Positions 1 to 8,862 of a DNA stretch of 64,000 nucleotides are shown piece after piece. The notes beneath the pieces are model-generated. The model saw nothing but the letters and a program-made list of their open reading frames with translations. It did not search any database and was not told the DNA's origin. Each line of letters begins with the position of its first letter. Position 1 is the stretch's first letter. Source of the DNA: Mucilaginibacter rubeus (lineage in GTDB: Bacteria > Bacteroidota > Bacteroidia > Sphingobacteriales > Sphingobacteriaceae); NCBI RefSeq assembly GCF_003286415.2, contig NZ_CP043450.1, positions 4,774,001 through 4,838,000 of the forward strand. Reading direction: 5' to 3'. The translations under genes were made by a program, and so were the position numbers.

Positions 1-791
1 ATTTCAACACTTGCCGAAGTAATGTACAACTGGTCGAGATTTGGCCCTCCAAAAGCACATGAAGTTACCTTAGGCGCGGGGATATTGATCTTCTGCAAAA
101 TATTTCCGGTTGATGGATCAACCCTGATCACACCAAATCCATCCCATAAAGCAACCCACAATAATCCTTCGCTATCAATAGTCATTCCATCAGGATAGCC
201 GTTCTCTTCGGCTATTTTTAAGATCAATTTCCTATTTGAAATATTGCCGTGCTTTGAGTCGAAGTCATATTGTACGATTTCTCCTGTCGGGGTATCGATA
301 TAATACATTTTTGAACCATCGGCATTCCATGCTATACCGTTTGATATTGACACCTGGCTAACTTGTTCCTTAAGATCAAGCCCATTATCGACGGAATACA
401 GTGAACTCACATTACTGACACCATCCATAGATAAAGTGCCAACCCAAAACCGACCATGAGGGTCACATTTACCATCATTAAATCGCTTATTATGTTCTTT
501 ATGAATTTCGGTATTCAGGATATAGTCAACGGCACCGTTCTCAAGATTTACTGTTGCCAAACCATCTTCAAGAGCAGTTAAAACAGTATCCTTAGTTACA
601 GGTACCACTGTGCCAATTCGCCGGCCAACATCAAATACTTTGTTTTCGCCGGTAACAGGGTTAAAAACATTTAAGCATCTGCCTTCAATATCAACCCAGT
701 ACAACTTTTGGTTTTCAACACTCCATATCGAGCCTTCGCCCAACTTCGCGTTTACTTTTAAAGCAACGGTGGCATCAATAATAGTACTCAT
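1..791 (-). CDS. SMP-30/gluconolactonase/regucalcin-family protein, C-terminus cut by window edge
   Basis: This open frame starts at an ATG at 791 and runs off the window at base 1, so about 263 residues are visible. The family consists of six-bladed beta-propeller, metal-dependent lactonases or esterases that hydrolyse sugar lactones. Motifs seen are EGSIW near the N-terminus, NDGKCDPHGRFWVGT, NGIAW and YPDGMTID, which hold the acidic and Asn metal ligands of the family. The start lies 10 nt after the fcl stop with an AAGGA box in between, so it is probably co-transcribed with fcl. That placement suggests a sugar-lactone step next to the polysaccharide locus, but the substrate cannot be read from sequence. 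Confidence 0.85.
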   Translation of the reverse strand, partial: MSTIIDATVALKVNAKLGEGSIWSVENQKLYWVDIEGRCLNVFNPVTGENKVFDVGRRIGTVVPVTKDTVLTALEDGLATVNLENGAVDYILNTEIHKEHNKRFNDGKCDPHGRFWVGTLSMDGVSNVSSLYSVDNGLDLKEQVSQVSISNGIAWNADGSKMYYIDTPTGEIVQYDFDSKHGNISNRKLILKIAEENGYPDGMTIDSEGLLWVALWDGFGVIRVDPSTGNILQKINIPAPKVTSCAFGGPNLDQLYITSASVE

Positions 792-801
792 CTATCCTTG
801 C

Positions 802-1749
802 TTAGCTTTTTATAAGGTCGGCTTTAGTTTTATCCAAAAAATCGTGATAGGCCATTTTAATGCCATCTTCCAATTCGATAGAATGTTTCCAACCTTTACT
901 GTGCAGTTTGGATACATCCATCAACTTGCGAGGCGTGCCATCAGGTTTAGAAGTATCAAACTTGATTTCACCGGTGTATCCTATGATATCCTTAATCAAA
1001 AGTGCTAATTCTTTGATGGAAACATCTTCGCCGGTGCCAATATTTACAAGACCTTCTTCGTCATAATTGAGCATCAAGTAGTAGCACGCTTCAGCAAGAT
1101 CATCGGCAAACAAAAACTCGCGTTTAGGCGATCCTGTACCCCAAATGGTAACATCAGGCAACCCCTGTTCCTTTGCCTCGTGAAAACGGCGTATCAAAGC
1201 CGGTAAAACGTGTGAGTTTTGCGGATGATAATTATCATTGTAACCATATAAATTGGTAGGCATTACCGAAATATAATTACAACCATATTGCGCACGATAC
1301 GCGTCGCACATTTTTATACCTGCAATTTTTGCAATTGCATAAGGCTCGTTAGTTGTTTCCAATAAACCTGTTAGCAAGTACTCTTCTTTCAATGGCTGCG
1401 GTGCCATTTTTGGATAAATACAGCTTGAGCCAAGAAACATCAGTTTCTTAACCCCATTCAGGTATGATTGGTGAATTACATTATTCTGGATTTGAAGGTT
1501 ATCGTACAAGAATTCGGCACGATAAGTATTGTTTGCCACGATACCTCCAACTTTTGCCGCAGCAAGAAATACATAATCGGGCTTTTCAACCTCAAAAAAG
1601 TCTGCTACCTGCTGTTGGTTCCTTAAATCAAGTGTATCTGATGTACGGGTAATGAAATTGCTATACCCCTCTTTTACGAGTTTACGATATATTGCAGAGC
1701 CAACCATACCACGGTGGCCTGCAATATAAATTTTGGCATCTTTTTCCAT
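802..1749 (-). CDS. fcl: GDP-L-fucose synthase
   Basis: NADPH-dependent 3,5-epimerase/4-reductase that turns GDP-4-keto-6-deoxy-D-mannose into GDP-L-fucose in the cytoplasm. The 315-residue protein has the extended-SDR nucleotide motif GHRGMVG at residues 11-17, the catalytic serine region SSCIYP near 108-113 and the YxxxK pair at Tyr137/Lys141. Length is normal for the family. I chose the ATG at 1749; a TTG four codons upstream would overlap gmd. The gmd stop lies 4 nt upstream, so the two genes form the usual GDP-fucose pair and supply a precursor for the surface glycan made by the genes upstream. Confidence 0.95.
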   Translation of the reverse strand: MEKDAKIYIAGHRGMVGSAIYRKLVKEGYSNFITRTSDTLDLRNQQQVADFFEVEKPDYVFLAAAKVGGIVANNTYRAEFLYDNLQIQNNVIHQSYLNGVKKLMFLGSSCIYPKMAPQPLKEEYLLTGLLETTNEPYAIAKIAGIKMCDAYRAQYGCNYISVMPTNLYGYNDNYHPQNSHVLPALIRRFHEAKEQGLPDVTIWGTGSPKREFLFADDLAEACYYLMLNYDEEGLVNIGTGEDVSIKELALLIKDIIGYTGEIKFDTSKPDGTPRKLMDVSKLHSKGWKHSIELEDGIKMAYHDFLDKTKADLIKS

Positions 1750-1753
1750 CAAA

Positions 1754-2869
1754 TTATTCAAATTGATTTTTAATAGTATAGCCAGATTCTTTTAATAATT
1801 TTTCTTTACGGAAATGATCAACGTCGGCATTCATCATATCTTCAACCAACATTTTCAAATCATATTTAGGCGACCATCCAAGTAATGTTTTTGATTTTGT
1901 TGGATCACCAATCAATAACTCTACTTCTGTTGGGCGGAAATATTTTGGATCAACCGCTACTACTTCCTTACCAATTTCAACCTGAAAATCTGGTGATTCA
2001 CAAGCTACTACGTATCCTTTTTCGTCAACACCTTCGCCTTTAAACTCAATTGTTATACCTACCTCTGCAAAAGCCATCCGAACAAATTCGCGTACGCGTG
2101 TTGTTACGCCTGTTGCAATAACATAGTCAGTAGGTGTTTCCTGTTGTAATATCAGGTACATTGCTTCAACGTAATCTTTGGCATGGCCCCAGTCGCGCTG
2201 AGCATCCAGGTTCCCCAAATACAATTTATCCTGTAAGCCCATAGCAATTTTAGCGGTTGCACGGGTTATTTTACGGGTTACGAAAGTTTCACCTCTCAGC
2301 GGGCTTTCGTGATTAAACAAGATACCGTTACAAGCATAAATGCCGTAAGCTTCACGATAGTTTACTGTAATCCAATAAGCATACATTTTTGCTACAGCAT
2401 AAGGCGAACGTGGATAAAACGGAGTTGTTTCAGATTGAGGAACAGCCTGAACCAAACCATAAAGCTCAGATGTTGAAGCCTGATATATTTTGGTTTTTTT
2501 CTCAAGACCAAGGATGCGGATCGCCTCCAGCAAGCGTAAGGTACCAATACCATCAGCATTTGCGGTATATTCAGGAGTGTCAAAGCTCACTTTAACGTGA
2601 GACATAGCACCCAGGTTATAAATTTCATCCGGTTGTACCTGTTGAATTATGCGAATTAAGTTTGTAGAATCGCTCAAGTCTCCATAATGTAGCGTTAACC
2701 TTACATTGGTTTCATGAGGATCCTGGTATAGGTGATCAATCCTATCGGTATTAAATAAAGAGCTACGGCGCTTTATACCGTGAACTTCATATCCTTTAGA
2801 TAAAAGTAATTCTGTAAGGTATGCACCGTCTTGTCCGGTTACACCTGTTAATAAGGCAATTTTTTTCAT
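1754..2869 (-). CDS. gmd: GDP-mannose 4,6-dehydratase
   Basis: First enzyme of the GDP-L-fucose branch: it converts GDP-D-mannose to GDP-4-keto-6-deoxy-D-mannose with bound NADP. The 371-residue protein has the Rossmann motif GVTGQDG at residues 9-15, an NADP-type basic segment KRRSS near 33-37, the active-site STSELYG stretch near 132-138 and Tyr157/Lys161 of YxxxK. Length matches bacterial Gmd. It sits directly before fcl. The ATG at 2869 is preceded by about 100 nt of AT-rich sequence after the WecG-type gene, so a separate promoter is possible, although I see no clear TAnnTTTG box. Confidence 0.96.
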   Translation of the reverse strand: MKKIALLTGVTGQDGAYLTELLLSKGYEVHGIKRRSSLFNTDRIDHLYQDPHETNVRLTLHYGDLSDSTNLIRIIQQVQPDEIYNLGAMSHVKVSFDTPEYTANADGIGTLRLLEAIRILGLEKKTKIYQASTSELYGLVQAVPQSETTPFYPRSPYAVAKMYAYWITVNYREAYGIYACNGILFNHESPLRGETFVTRKITRATAKIAMGLQDKLYLGNLDAQRDWGHAKDYVEAMYLILQQETPTDYVIATGVTTRVREFVRMAFAEVGITIEFKGEGVDEKGYVVACESPDFQVEIGKEVVAVDPKYFRPTEVELLIGDPTKSKTLLGWSPKYDLKMLVEDMMNADVDHFRKEKLLKESGYTIKNQFE

Positions 2870-2967
2870 TAGTGATTTCGAGATGTACGATTAACAAAAA
2901 AGTAAATAAACAGAAGTTTCCATAAAAATATTGCAAAAATTCCACAATTCAACAATCAATTTTAAAA

Positions 2968-3726
2968 TTAATTGTTTTTTATAAAAATTCGCTTCAAACC
3001 CTTTTTGCTTACCAGGTATATAAAAAGTGTATTAGTGAGAAAATATCGCTTAAATAAGCGTTTGGGTTCTTGAAATAAACGGAATAACCATTCAAGGCTT
3101 AGCTTTTGTAAAAACACAGGAGCCCGCTTTTGCAATCCAACAAACACAGGTAATGCCCCTCCTATGCCAACCATAACACAGTTAACACGTCCTTTCATAG
3201 ATGCCATCCACCTTTCCTGTTTAGGACATCCTAATGCTACAAACAATATTTGTGCACCGGAATCATTTATATTTTTTACTATAACTTCTTCTTCATCAGA
3301 AGTTAAAGGGCGGAAAGGCGGCGAGTACATTCCGGCAACCCGAAGATTGGGGTAATGTTGGTCAAGGTAATCCCTAGTTTGTTTAATGGCTTCTTCGGTT
3401 CCCCCGTAAAAATAAACCGAAACGTCTTTTTGAGTAGCCTCTTTTATCAAGTCGGGCAACAAACTCATGCCATCAACCCTGTCCTGCTTTGTACCATACT
3501 TAAACTTAATGGCTAATGCCAAGGGCATTCCGTCAGGGGTAACTATATCAGCGTTATTTACTACATCGGCAAAATTATCATCATTGTAGGCCTCTATTAA
3601 CATATGAACATTTGCAACGCATACATATGATGATTTTTTAAGAAGCGCCAGGTCTATAATTTCATTTATAAACTCGCTATACTTCCCAACCGAAATTTTT
3701 AATGAAATGAAAGTTCGTTTTTTCAC
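2968..3726 (-). CDS. WecG/TagA/CpsF family glycosyltransferase (GT26)
   Basis: Family 26 transferases add a sugar, often N-acetylmannosamine or its uronic acid, to an undecaprenyl-linked intermediate at the inner membrane face. The 252-residue protein shows TPDGMPLALA at residues 63-72, FYGG at 106-109 and GCPKQERWM at 167-175, the three hallmark segments. The C-terminus is basic and hydrophobic, fitting peripheral membrane binding. The start is a GTG at 3726 that overlaps the stop of the upstream beta-helix gene as GTGA, which points to translational coupling. The exact donor and acceptor sugars are unknown. Confidence 0.9.
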   Translation of the reverse strand: MKKRTFISLKISVGKYSEFINEIIDLALLKKSSYVCVANVHMLIEAYNDDNFADVVNNADIVTPDGMPLALAIKFKYGTKQDRVDGMSLLPDLIKEATQKDVSVYFYGGTEEAIKQTRDYLDQHYPNLRVAGMYSPPFRPLTSDEEEVIVKNINDSGAQILFVALGCPKQERWMASMKGRVNCVMVGIGGALPVFVGLQKRAPVFLQKLSLEWLFRLFQEPKRLFKRYFLTNTLFIYLVSKKGLKRIFIKNN

Positions 3727-5588
3727 TTTATGATTTTTTTATAAATCTCACTCTTCAGGGTACTGCTGCTGTTAACCCTTTCCAAAGAATTAAATCCACG
3801 TGAAATTTTTGACACATCTGTTTTATTAAATCTCATCGCTTCATCTTTAACATTGAATACAACGTTGCTATCCAGTTTTAAACTTGAAGATCCCTCATCA
3901 AAGAAAAATCCATTACAATGTGCTCCTGTAGCATTCTTGTTTCTATATATATTATAGATATAATTACCTTTATAAACAGCGCCGACCTGCTTACCCAGGG
4001 TATAAATACCACCACCATCGGTTAATGCCTGCAACACATCATGTATGTTATTGTACTGTATAATGTTGTAAGAAGTGTAGTTATCATCGGTAGCACTAAA
4101 TGTCCAACCTACACTTATGCCGCAATAGGGCAAATTTGATATTAAATTTTTGCTTATCAAACTATGATTTGCCTGAACTACTGCAATACCCACGCCTGAT
4201 GGAAAAACCAGCCCGCAATTGGTAATTGTACAATTGATAACTTTATTGGCAGTGGGCGATATGTTGTCAGGAACATCTGTTCTTTTACCACCGAGATTAT
4301 TATAGGCAATCATAACGCCGCCGCCGCCTACATCATTTATAGAACACTTTGTTATAGAATTATTGCTGGAGTAATTTAATATGCCAACCGCATAATTACC
4401 TAAATGGGTAAATGAGCAATTATCGAACGACCAATTCTTACAAACCTCCAATGTGATTGCAGCACCACAATCAAGAGCCATTTGTGAAGCCGAAAAGCCC
4501 ACATTAAGGTCCATCCACGGGTATTTTTGCAAATTATTTTTTTTGAAACCTGCCAACATGGCTTTATAACCATATGCCTGCTGATTCAAATTAACCCCCC
4601 AAGCCGATTTGGTATAACTAAAATTAATATTAGAAAATTTAATATTCGATACATACCTGTTAATGCCTGCATTGCCTTTGGCAGCAACAAGTTGATCTAA
4701 AACAGGAGCAATAAAGGTTGCTTTATTAGGATCTTCACCTGTTGCAGCATAATATAATATTTGTTTATTTGCCGAATCGAAATACCATTCACCCGGTTTA
4801 TCCAAATAATCTAAAGAATTCTCAATTACATACCGCATGTGAGGCTGATAAAAACCAACAGGGTAAGCAGATGGATTCCTAAAATAAATTACCTTTCTTG
4901 CCTTATCAACTTTATATACCCGAAGCCAGGATGCTTCCCAGCTATTATAAATTATAACGTCGGCTGCTGCTATATCCTTCAGGTTATCTAAATCAGTTCC
5001 AGAATAACTGAAAGCACAAAACACGTTCAATGAGTCCTTTACCAGCCTGCTCAATGCCTTAAAATCAAAAACCTTGTACGAGTTTGCAAACTCAGGTGCG
5101 GGCCCCTGGGTAAACAAGGTGTCAGAAGCAGCCCTTTTTAACCGTTTCCCATTTTTAAAAAGAGATTGAAAAGATGAGTTATCATTAAAAGCAGCCGGCA
5201 AATTAAGTTTCCATATATGAGGGTCGGCGGTTTTTGCCCAACTTCCGGTTAATGTTCTACCTCCACTCAAAACCACATTTTCGTTGCTAAAAGCGGTGAA
5301 CTCTATCGAGCTTGATGAATCAATATCGTTTCGGTCGTCAAAAGTTAAGGGCTTGGTAAGATTGTACGTGCCGCCTCTAAATATAACCTGGTAACTGCCT
5401 TTTTGTCCCTGGGCTATAGCCGCCCTTATGTACTGCTGGGCTTTATAAATTGTTGCAAATGGCTTATTCAAAGACCCCGGATTATCATCTGATCCATTTA
5501 AAGAAACATAACATTTCGTTACTTGCTGAGCAAAACAGCTGTTTGTAATAATAAACAGACCGATAATAATATAGAGTGCCTTTTTCAT
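3723..5588 (-). CDS. secreted right-handed parallel beta-helix protein, possible polysaccharide lyase or hydrolase
   Basis: A 621-residue exported protein. From the ATG at 5588 it has a signal peptide (MKKALYIIIGL..., cleavage after FA-Q near residue 20), then a YVSLNGSDDNPGSLNKPFAT segment typical of pectate-lyase-like beta-helix proteins. The C-terminal half has many short Asn-rich beta-strand repeats such as NKVINCTITNCG and NYIYNIYRNKNATG. I prefer this ATG to a start 30 nt upstream because the latter would overlap the epimerase gene. Such enzymes inside surface-glycan loci may trim, release or epimerise the polymer. No catalytic residues can be assigned with confidence, so a structural or glycan-binding role is also possible. 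Confidence 0.82.
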   Translation of the reverse strand: MKKALYIIIGLFIITNSCFAQQVTKCYVSLNGSDDNPGSLNKPFATIYKAQQYIRAAIAQGQKGSYQVIFRGGTYNLTKPLTFDDRNDIDSSSSIEFTAFSNENVVLSGGRTLTGSWAKTADPHIWKLNLPAAFNDNSSFQSLFKNGKRLKRAASDTLFTQGPAPEFANSYKVFDFKALSRLVKDSLNVFCAFSYSGTDLDNLKDIAAADVIIYNSWEASWLRVYKVDKARKVIYFRNPSAYPVGFYQPHMRYVIENSLDYLDKPGEWYFDSANKQILYYAATGEDPNKATFIAPVLDQLVAAKGNAGINRYVSNIKFSNINFSYTKSAWGVNLNQQAYGYKAMLAGFKKNNLQKYPWMDLNVGFSASQMALDCGAAITLEVCKNWSFDNCSFTHLGNYAVGILNYSSNNSITKCSINDVGGGGVMIAYNNLGGKRTDVPDNISPTANKVINCTITNCGLVFPSGVGIAVVQANHSLISKNLISNLPYCGISVGWTFSATDDNYTSYNIIQYNNIHDVLQALTDGGGIYTLGKQVGAVYKGNYIYNIYRNKNATGAHCNGFFFDEGSSSLKLDSNVVFNVKDEAMRFNKTDVSKISRGFNSLERVNSSSTLKSEIYKKIIK

Positions 5589-5595
5589 AATAGCT

Positions 5596-6591
5596 TTATT
5601 TACTTTTCCAATATTCAAAATATGGCTTACCCTCTCCCTTTAACCAAAGTACAGTTTCAGCTACGTTTTTGCTCAGATCCGGCTCGGCCTGACCAAATAG
5701 CTCAACAGTAATTTCTGTAGGTGCCGGGTAATCTTCAACCATATTTTTAAATCTCTTTGAATATAATGGAAACGGTACTTTTAAGGTTCTTAGTACATCT
5801 CCACAGATTGCTATACCTTTAAATATAAATTTCGGCAATCTTTTTATCTTTTTACCGGTTAGTTGCAATGAAAGTTCATTCAACCATTTGTAAGAATCGA
5901 TAGAAGGATCCCCCACGTAAAACATTTTGTGATTTACAACTTCCGGAGCCGCAATCATTATCTGATAAATCTGGTGCACGATGTTTTTAACATAGCCGTA
6001 TGTCCTGATCACTTCGTGCTTAACAGGATGAAAGTATATACCTTTATCAATAACTTTCCACAACTCATTAGGATAACGCATATGCCATGGCCCCCAGATA
6101 TTAGTAGGCCTTATAATTGTCCAATTACACGCAAGGTTGGCATTATGTGTGTATTGCTCTGTTAAAACTTTACTTTGGCCGTAAATAGTATGTGGTTTAA
6201 ACTCGTTATCAGCAGAAGGGAACGGCTTCTCATCGGATTTATATACATACTGAGTAGACGTAATTATGGCTTGCTTTATCGACGGTGTCTTTTTTATAAC
6301 GTTTAAAAGATGCTGCGTACCTTCGTGATTTTCGATATAATCTTCCAGGTTATCACTCAATGTATCCGTTCTGGCAGCCAAATGGATAACTATTTCGGGC
6401 TCGTATTTTTCAAATACCTCGGTTAATCTTGATTCGTCCATGATATTCCCTGACTCCCAAAGTTTAACATGCAGCGGGTTTGTTGGTTTTACTTTATCAA
6501 AATTAATAATTTTGTTAAATCCCTTTGCGTGTAAAAAATCAATTAGATTGGTTCCGATAAATCCAGATGCGCCGGTTATTAATATGTTCAT
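5596..6591 (-). CDS. NAD-dependent epimerase/dehydratase (extended SDR, nucleotide sugar)
   Basis: 331-residue extended-SDR enzyme, likely acting on a nucleotide sugar for the glycan. It has the dinucleotide motif GASGFIG at residues 7-13, an HLAAR segment near 70-74, TSTQYVY near 111-117 and the catalytic pair Tyr137/Lys141 in YGQSK. The fold resembles UDP-glucose 4-epimerases and dTDP-glucose dehydratases, but I cannot say which sugar it acts on. It lies 2 nt downstream of the GT4 gene and 7 nt upstream of the beta-helix gene, so it belongs to the same transcript. Confidence 0.87.
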   Translation of the reverse strand: MNILITGASGFIGTNLIDFLHAKGFNKIINFDKVKPTNPLHVKLWESGNIMDESRLTEVFEKYEPEIVIHLAARTDTLSDNLEDYIENHEGTQHLLNVIKKTPSIKQAIITSTQYVYKSDEKPFPSADNEFKPHTIYGQSKVLTEQYTHNANLACNWTIIRPTNIWGPWHMRYPNELWKVIDKGIYFHPVKHEVIRTYGYVKNIVHQIYQIMIAAPEVVNHKMFYVGDPSIDSYKWLNELSLQLTGKKIKRLPKFIFKGIAICGDVLRTLKVPFPLYSKRFKNMVEDYPAPTEITVELFGQAEPDLSKNVAETVLWLKGEGKPYFEYWKSK

Positions 6592-6593
6592 AC

Positions 6594-7712
6594 TTAATCG
6601 TTGATTAACAAAAATGATTCGTTTAAATTCTCAATATATTTTTCTATGGTATACTTTTGTAAAAACACCTCCCGGGAATAATCACCCATAGTTTTCCTGA
6701 ATTCCGGATCGTCTATAAGTATCTTGATTTTCGCGGCAACCTGTGTTGCATTTTTTATATCCACTAAATAGCCGCTTTTACCATCTTCAACTATGCTTTG
6801 AATACCTCGCCACCTTGTTGCCACAATGGGTAGCTTATATTGCATAGCCTCAAGCAACACCACTCCAAATGATTCCGACACAAAGTAACTTGGGAAACAA
6901 AAAATATCCGCATTACAAAAGGCCTTTTCTTTTTCCTTTCCTTTTATAATTCCAAGATATTCTACATTATTTTCAACACCATATTTTTTTACGTCGGCAA
7001 AGAAAGCTTCCCGATATTCCTCGCTTTCAAATTTACCTGCTATCTGCAATTGTATTTTGTATCCTTGTTCATGCAATTGGTGCACAGCTTCCAAAAGCAC
7101 CCCTTCACCTTTGGTAGAATTCAAAAGGCCTACAAATAATATTTTTATCTCTGGTAGGTCAGTCTGTAGTGCAGCTAAATTTTGAGGATATTCGTCCGGA
7201 ACACCTAAAGGAACTATTACATTTCTTTTCGCCTCCAGAAAAACTCCATCCTGCGGGTTGAATACCGAACTTGTGATTGCTAAATCTGGCTTTTTTAGGG
7301 CTATCAGTGCCAGCATTTTTATAATGGGATTCATTTTAGGAATTTCTTCCATTATACCGGCCGCATGAAAATGAAAAATAGTCTTTTTAAAAATCGGGCG
7401 AATAAACAATAATAATATAATATCGCGGAGTACGCTCACCTTTGGCGAGTTACTTGGTGGATAGTATAGTGCGTCAATTTTATACTTAAATTTTAAAAGA
7501 TAGGCTTGCTTTATAATCCAAAAAATATGGGTTATCTTATACAACGATATCTTTCCACGCTCGTTCATTTCTCTTGAAAAGCACATTCGTACGTGATACA
7601 TTTGTACTCCTTCATATTTATTATTTAGCATGTATTCTATCATCATGGCCTGACCACCGAATGGCGGTGGCGTTTGTCCGATTACCAGAATACGTAGGTC
7701 TTTTTTTGACAT
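6594..7712 (-). CDS. glycosyltransferase family 4
   Basis: 372-residue GT-B fold retaining transferase that probably adds one sugar from a nucleotide donor to the lipid-linked repeat unit. The N-terminal half carries the glycine-rich PPPFGGQA acceptor loop. The C-terminal half has KILFVGLLNSTKGEGVLLEA and the donor-binding stretch FPSYFVSESFGVVLLEA, with the EX7E arrangement of family 4. It has no signal peptide. It is the first gene after the 193-nt break in the otherwise tight cluster, so it may start its own transcription unit. Sugar specificity is not readable. Confidence 0.9.
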   Translation of the reverse strand: MSKKDLRILVIGQTPPPFGGQAMMIEYMLNNKYEGVQMYHVRMCFSREMNERGKISLYKITHIFWIIKQAYLLKFKYKIDALYYPPSNSPKVSVLRDIILLLFIRPIFKKTIFHFHAAGIMEEIPKMNPIIKMLALIALKKPDLAITSSVFNPQDGVFLEAKRNVIVPLGVPDEYPQNLAALQTDLPEIKILFVGLLNSTKGEGVLLEAVHQLHEQGYKIQLQIAGKFESEEYREAFFADVKKYGVENNVEYLGIIKGKEKEKAFCNADIFCFPSYFVSESFGVVLLEAMQYKLPIVATRWRGIQSIVEDGKSGYLVDIKNATQVAAKIKILIDDPEFRKTMGDYSREVFLQKYTIEKYIENLNESFLLIND

Positions 7713-7905
7713 CAGATTTAAACAGTTGAACTTTAATTATCCGGGGCTACCAGCTAATACTAATATGTTATGTTGTGTAGCTTTATATCGCCACTATGAA
7801 ATTTAACAGAAGTTGAAAAGACATGGATGGCTGTCTTAGTTCAGCTCCCCCGCCTTAATATATTTATTGTTAAACTCAATCTTAATTATTTACCTACAAA
7901 AAGCT

Positions 7906-8862
7906 TTAATTAGCTCCAGCTTGCGCACGTAATATCTGATTGTATTTATTTTTATTCAAAAAATATCGTCCCTGGTGAATGGGGCTAAATACCATAGCCA
8001 AAATGAAATATAAAGCGGCTTTCATCTTGTTTTGCTGTATATATACCCCAAACTTAAACATGAACTTGTTAGAAAAATTAAACAAAGAGCGTTCAACGTT
8101 ACCGGTATTTTTCCGTTTCAAAAGTTCAGCATCTGAATAAGAATCATTAGGCTGTCCGCTTTTTAAGCGCTCTCTATATAATTCTCTTATGTAGCTCATA
8201 TACTTACGCTGAACCAGGCCACTGGCAGTAGTTGTATTTCCTCCCCTTATCCTCTGTTTATACAGAAATTCGGGATGGTTACAAAACTTTAAACCCAGCG
8301 TAGCCATCCTTAAAAGGAAATCATAATCTTCGGCAGTAGCAATCCGATAATTGCCAACTGTATCATAAACCGACTTTTTAGCAATCCAAAAATGCGGTAC
8401 TGCAGAAAAATACTCAATAAGCGTTCTTGATATTGCAGGATCGGTGCTAAATTTAAGCCGCTTTATTTCTACTCCTGCCTCATCAACAGCTATAACCTGT
8501 AAACCCAGCAAATCAATTTCAGGATGTTCAATAAGATAACTTACCTGTTTTTCGATTCGTTCGGGCAAGCTTATATCATCACCGTCCATACGGGCTATAT
8601 ACTGGCCAGATGCCTTGCTCAAAGCAAAATTTAATGTTTCGGCAATGCGCAGATTGGTGGGGTTTTTAAACAATTTGATCCTACTATCTGCCTTTTCAAG
8701 TATCTGTAATTTTTGGTATGTTTCGTCGCCAGAGCCATCATCAACTATAATGACCTCCAAATTCTTATAAGTCTGGTTTAAAATACTCTCTATTGCTTCA
8801 TCAATGAACTCAGAAACGTTATAGGTTGGTATAAGTACCGAAACAAGAGGTTCATTTTTCAT
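7906..8862 (-). CDS. glycosyltransferase family 2
   Basis: 318-residue inverting GT-A transferase. The N-terminus shows VSVLIPTYNVSEFIDEAI, the nucleotide-binding VDDGSGD and the metal-binding ARMDGDD near residues 92-98. A later AEDYDFLLRM segment fits the catalytic ED motif. The C-terminal part has a short hydrophobic stretch (ALYFILAMVF) that could anchor it to the membrane. The start overlaps the stop of the Wzy-like gene as ATGA, so the two are translationally coupled. It probably extends the repeat unit; the donor sugar is unknown. Confidence 0.9.
   Translation of the reverse strand: MKNEPLVSVLIPTYNVSEFIDEAIESILNQTYKNLEVIIVDDGSGDETYQKLQILEKADSRIKLFKNPTNLRIAETLNFALSKASGQYIARMDGDDISLPERIEKQVSYLIEHPEIDLLGLQVIAVDEAGVEIKRLKFSTDPAISRTLIEYFSAVPHFWIAKKSVYDTVGNYRIATAEDYDFLLRMATLGLKFCNHPEFLYKQRIRGGNTTTASGLVQRKYMSYIRELYRERLKSGQPNDSYSDAELLKRKNTGNVERSLFNFSNKFMFKFGVYIQQNKMKAALYFILAMVFSPIHQGRYFLNKNKYNQILRAQAGAN

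Noticed and set aside
610..1066. Plus-strand frames over the SMP-30 and fcl genes
   Set aside because: They are antisense to two well-supported genes and show no family features.
5589..5618. Upstream start of the beta-helix protein
   Set aside because: It would overlap the epimerase gene and put ten residues before a clean signal peptide.
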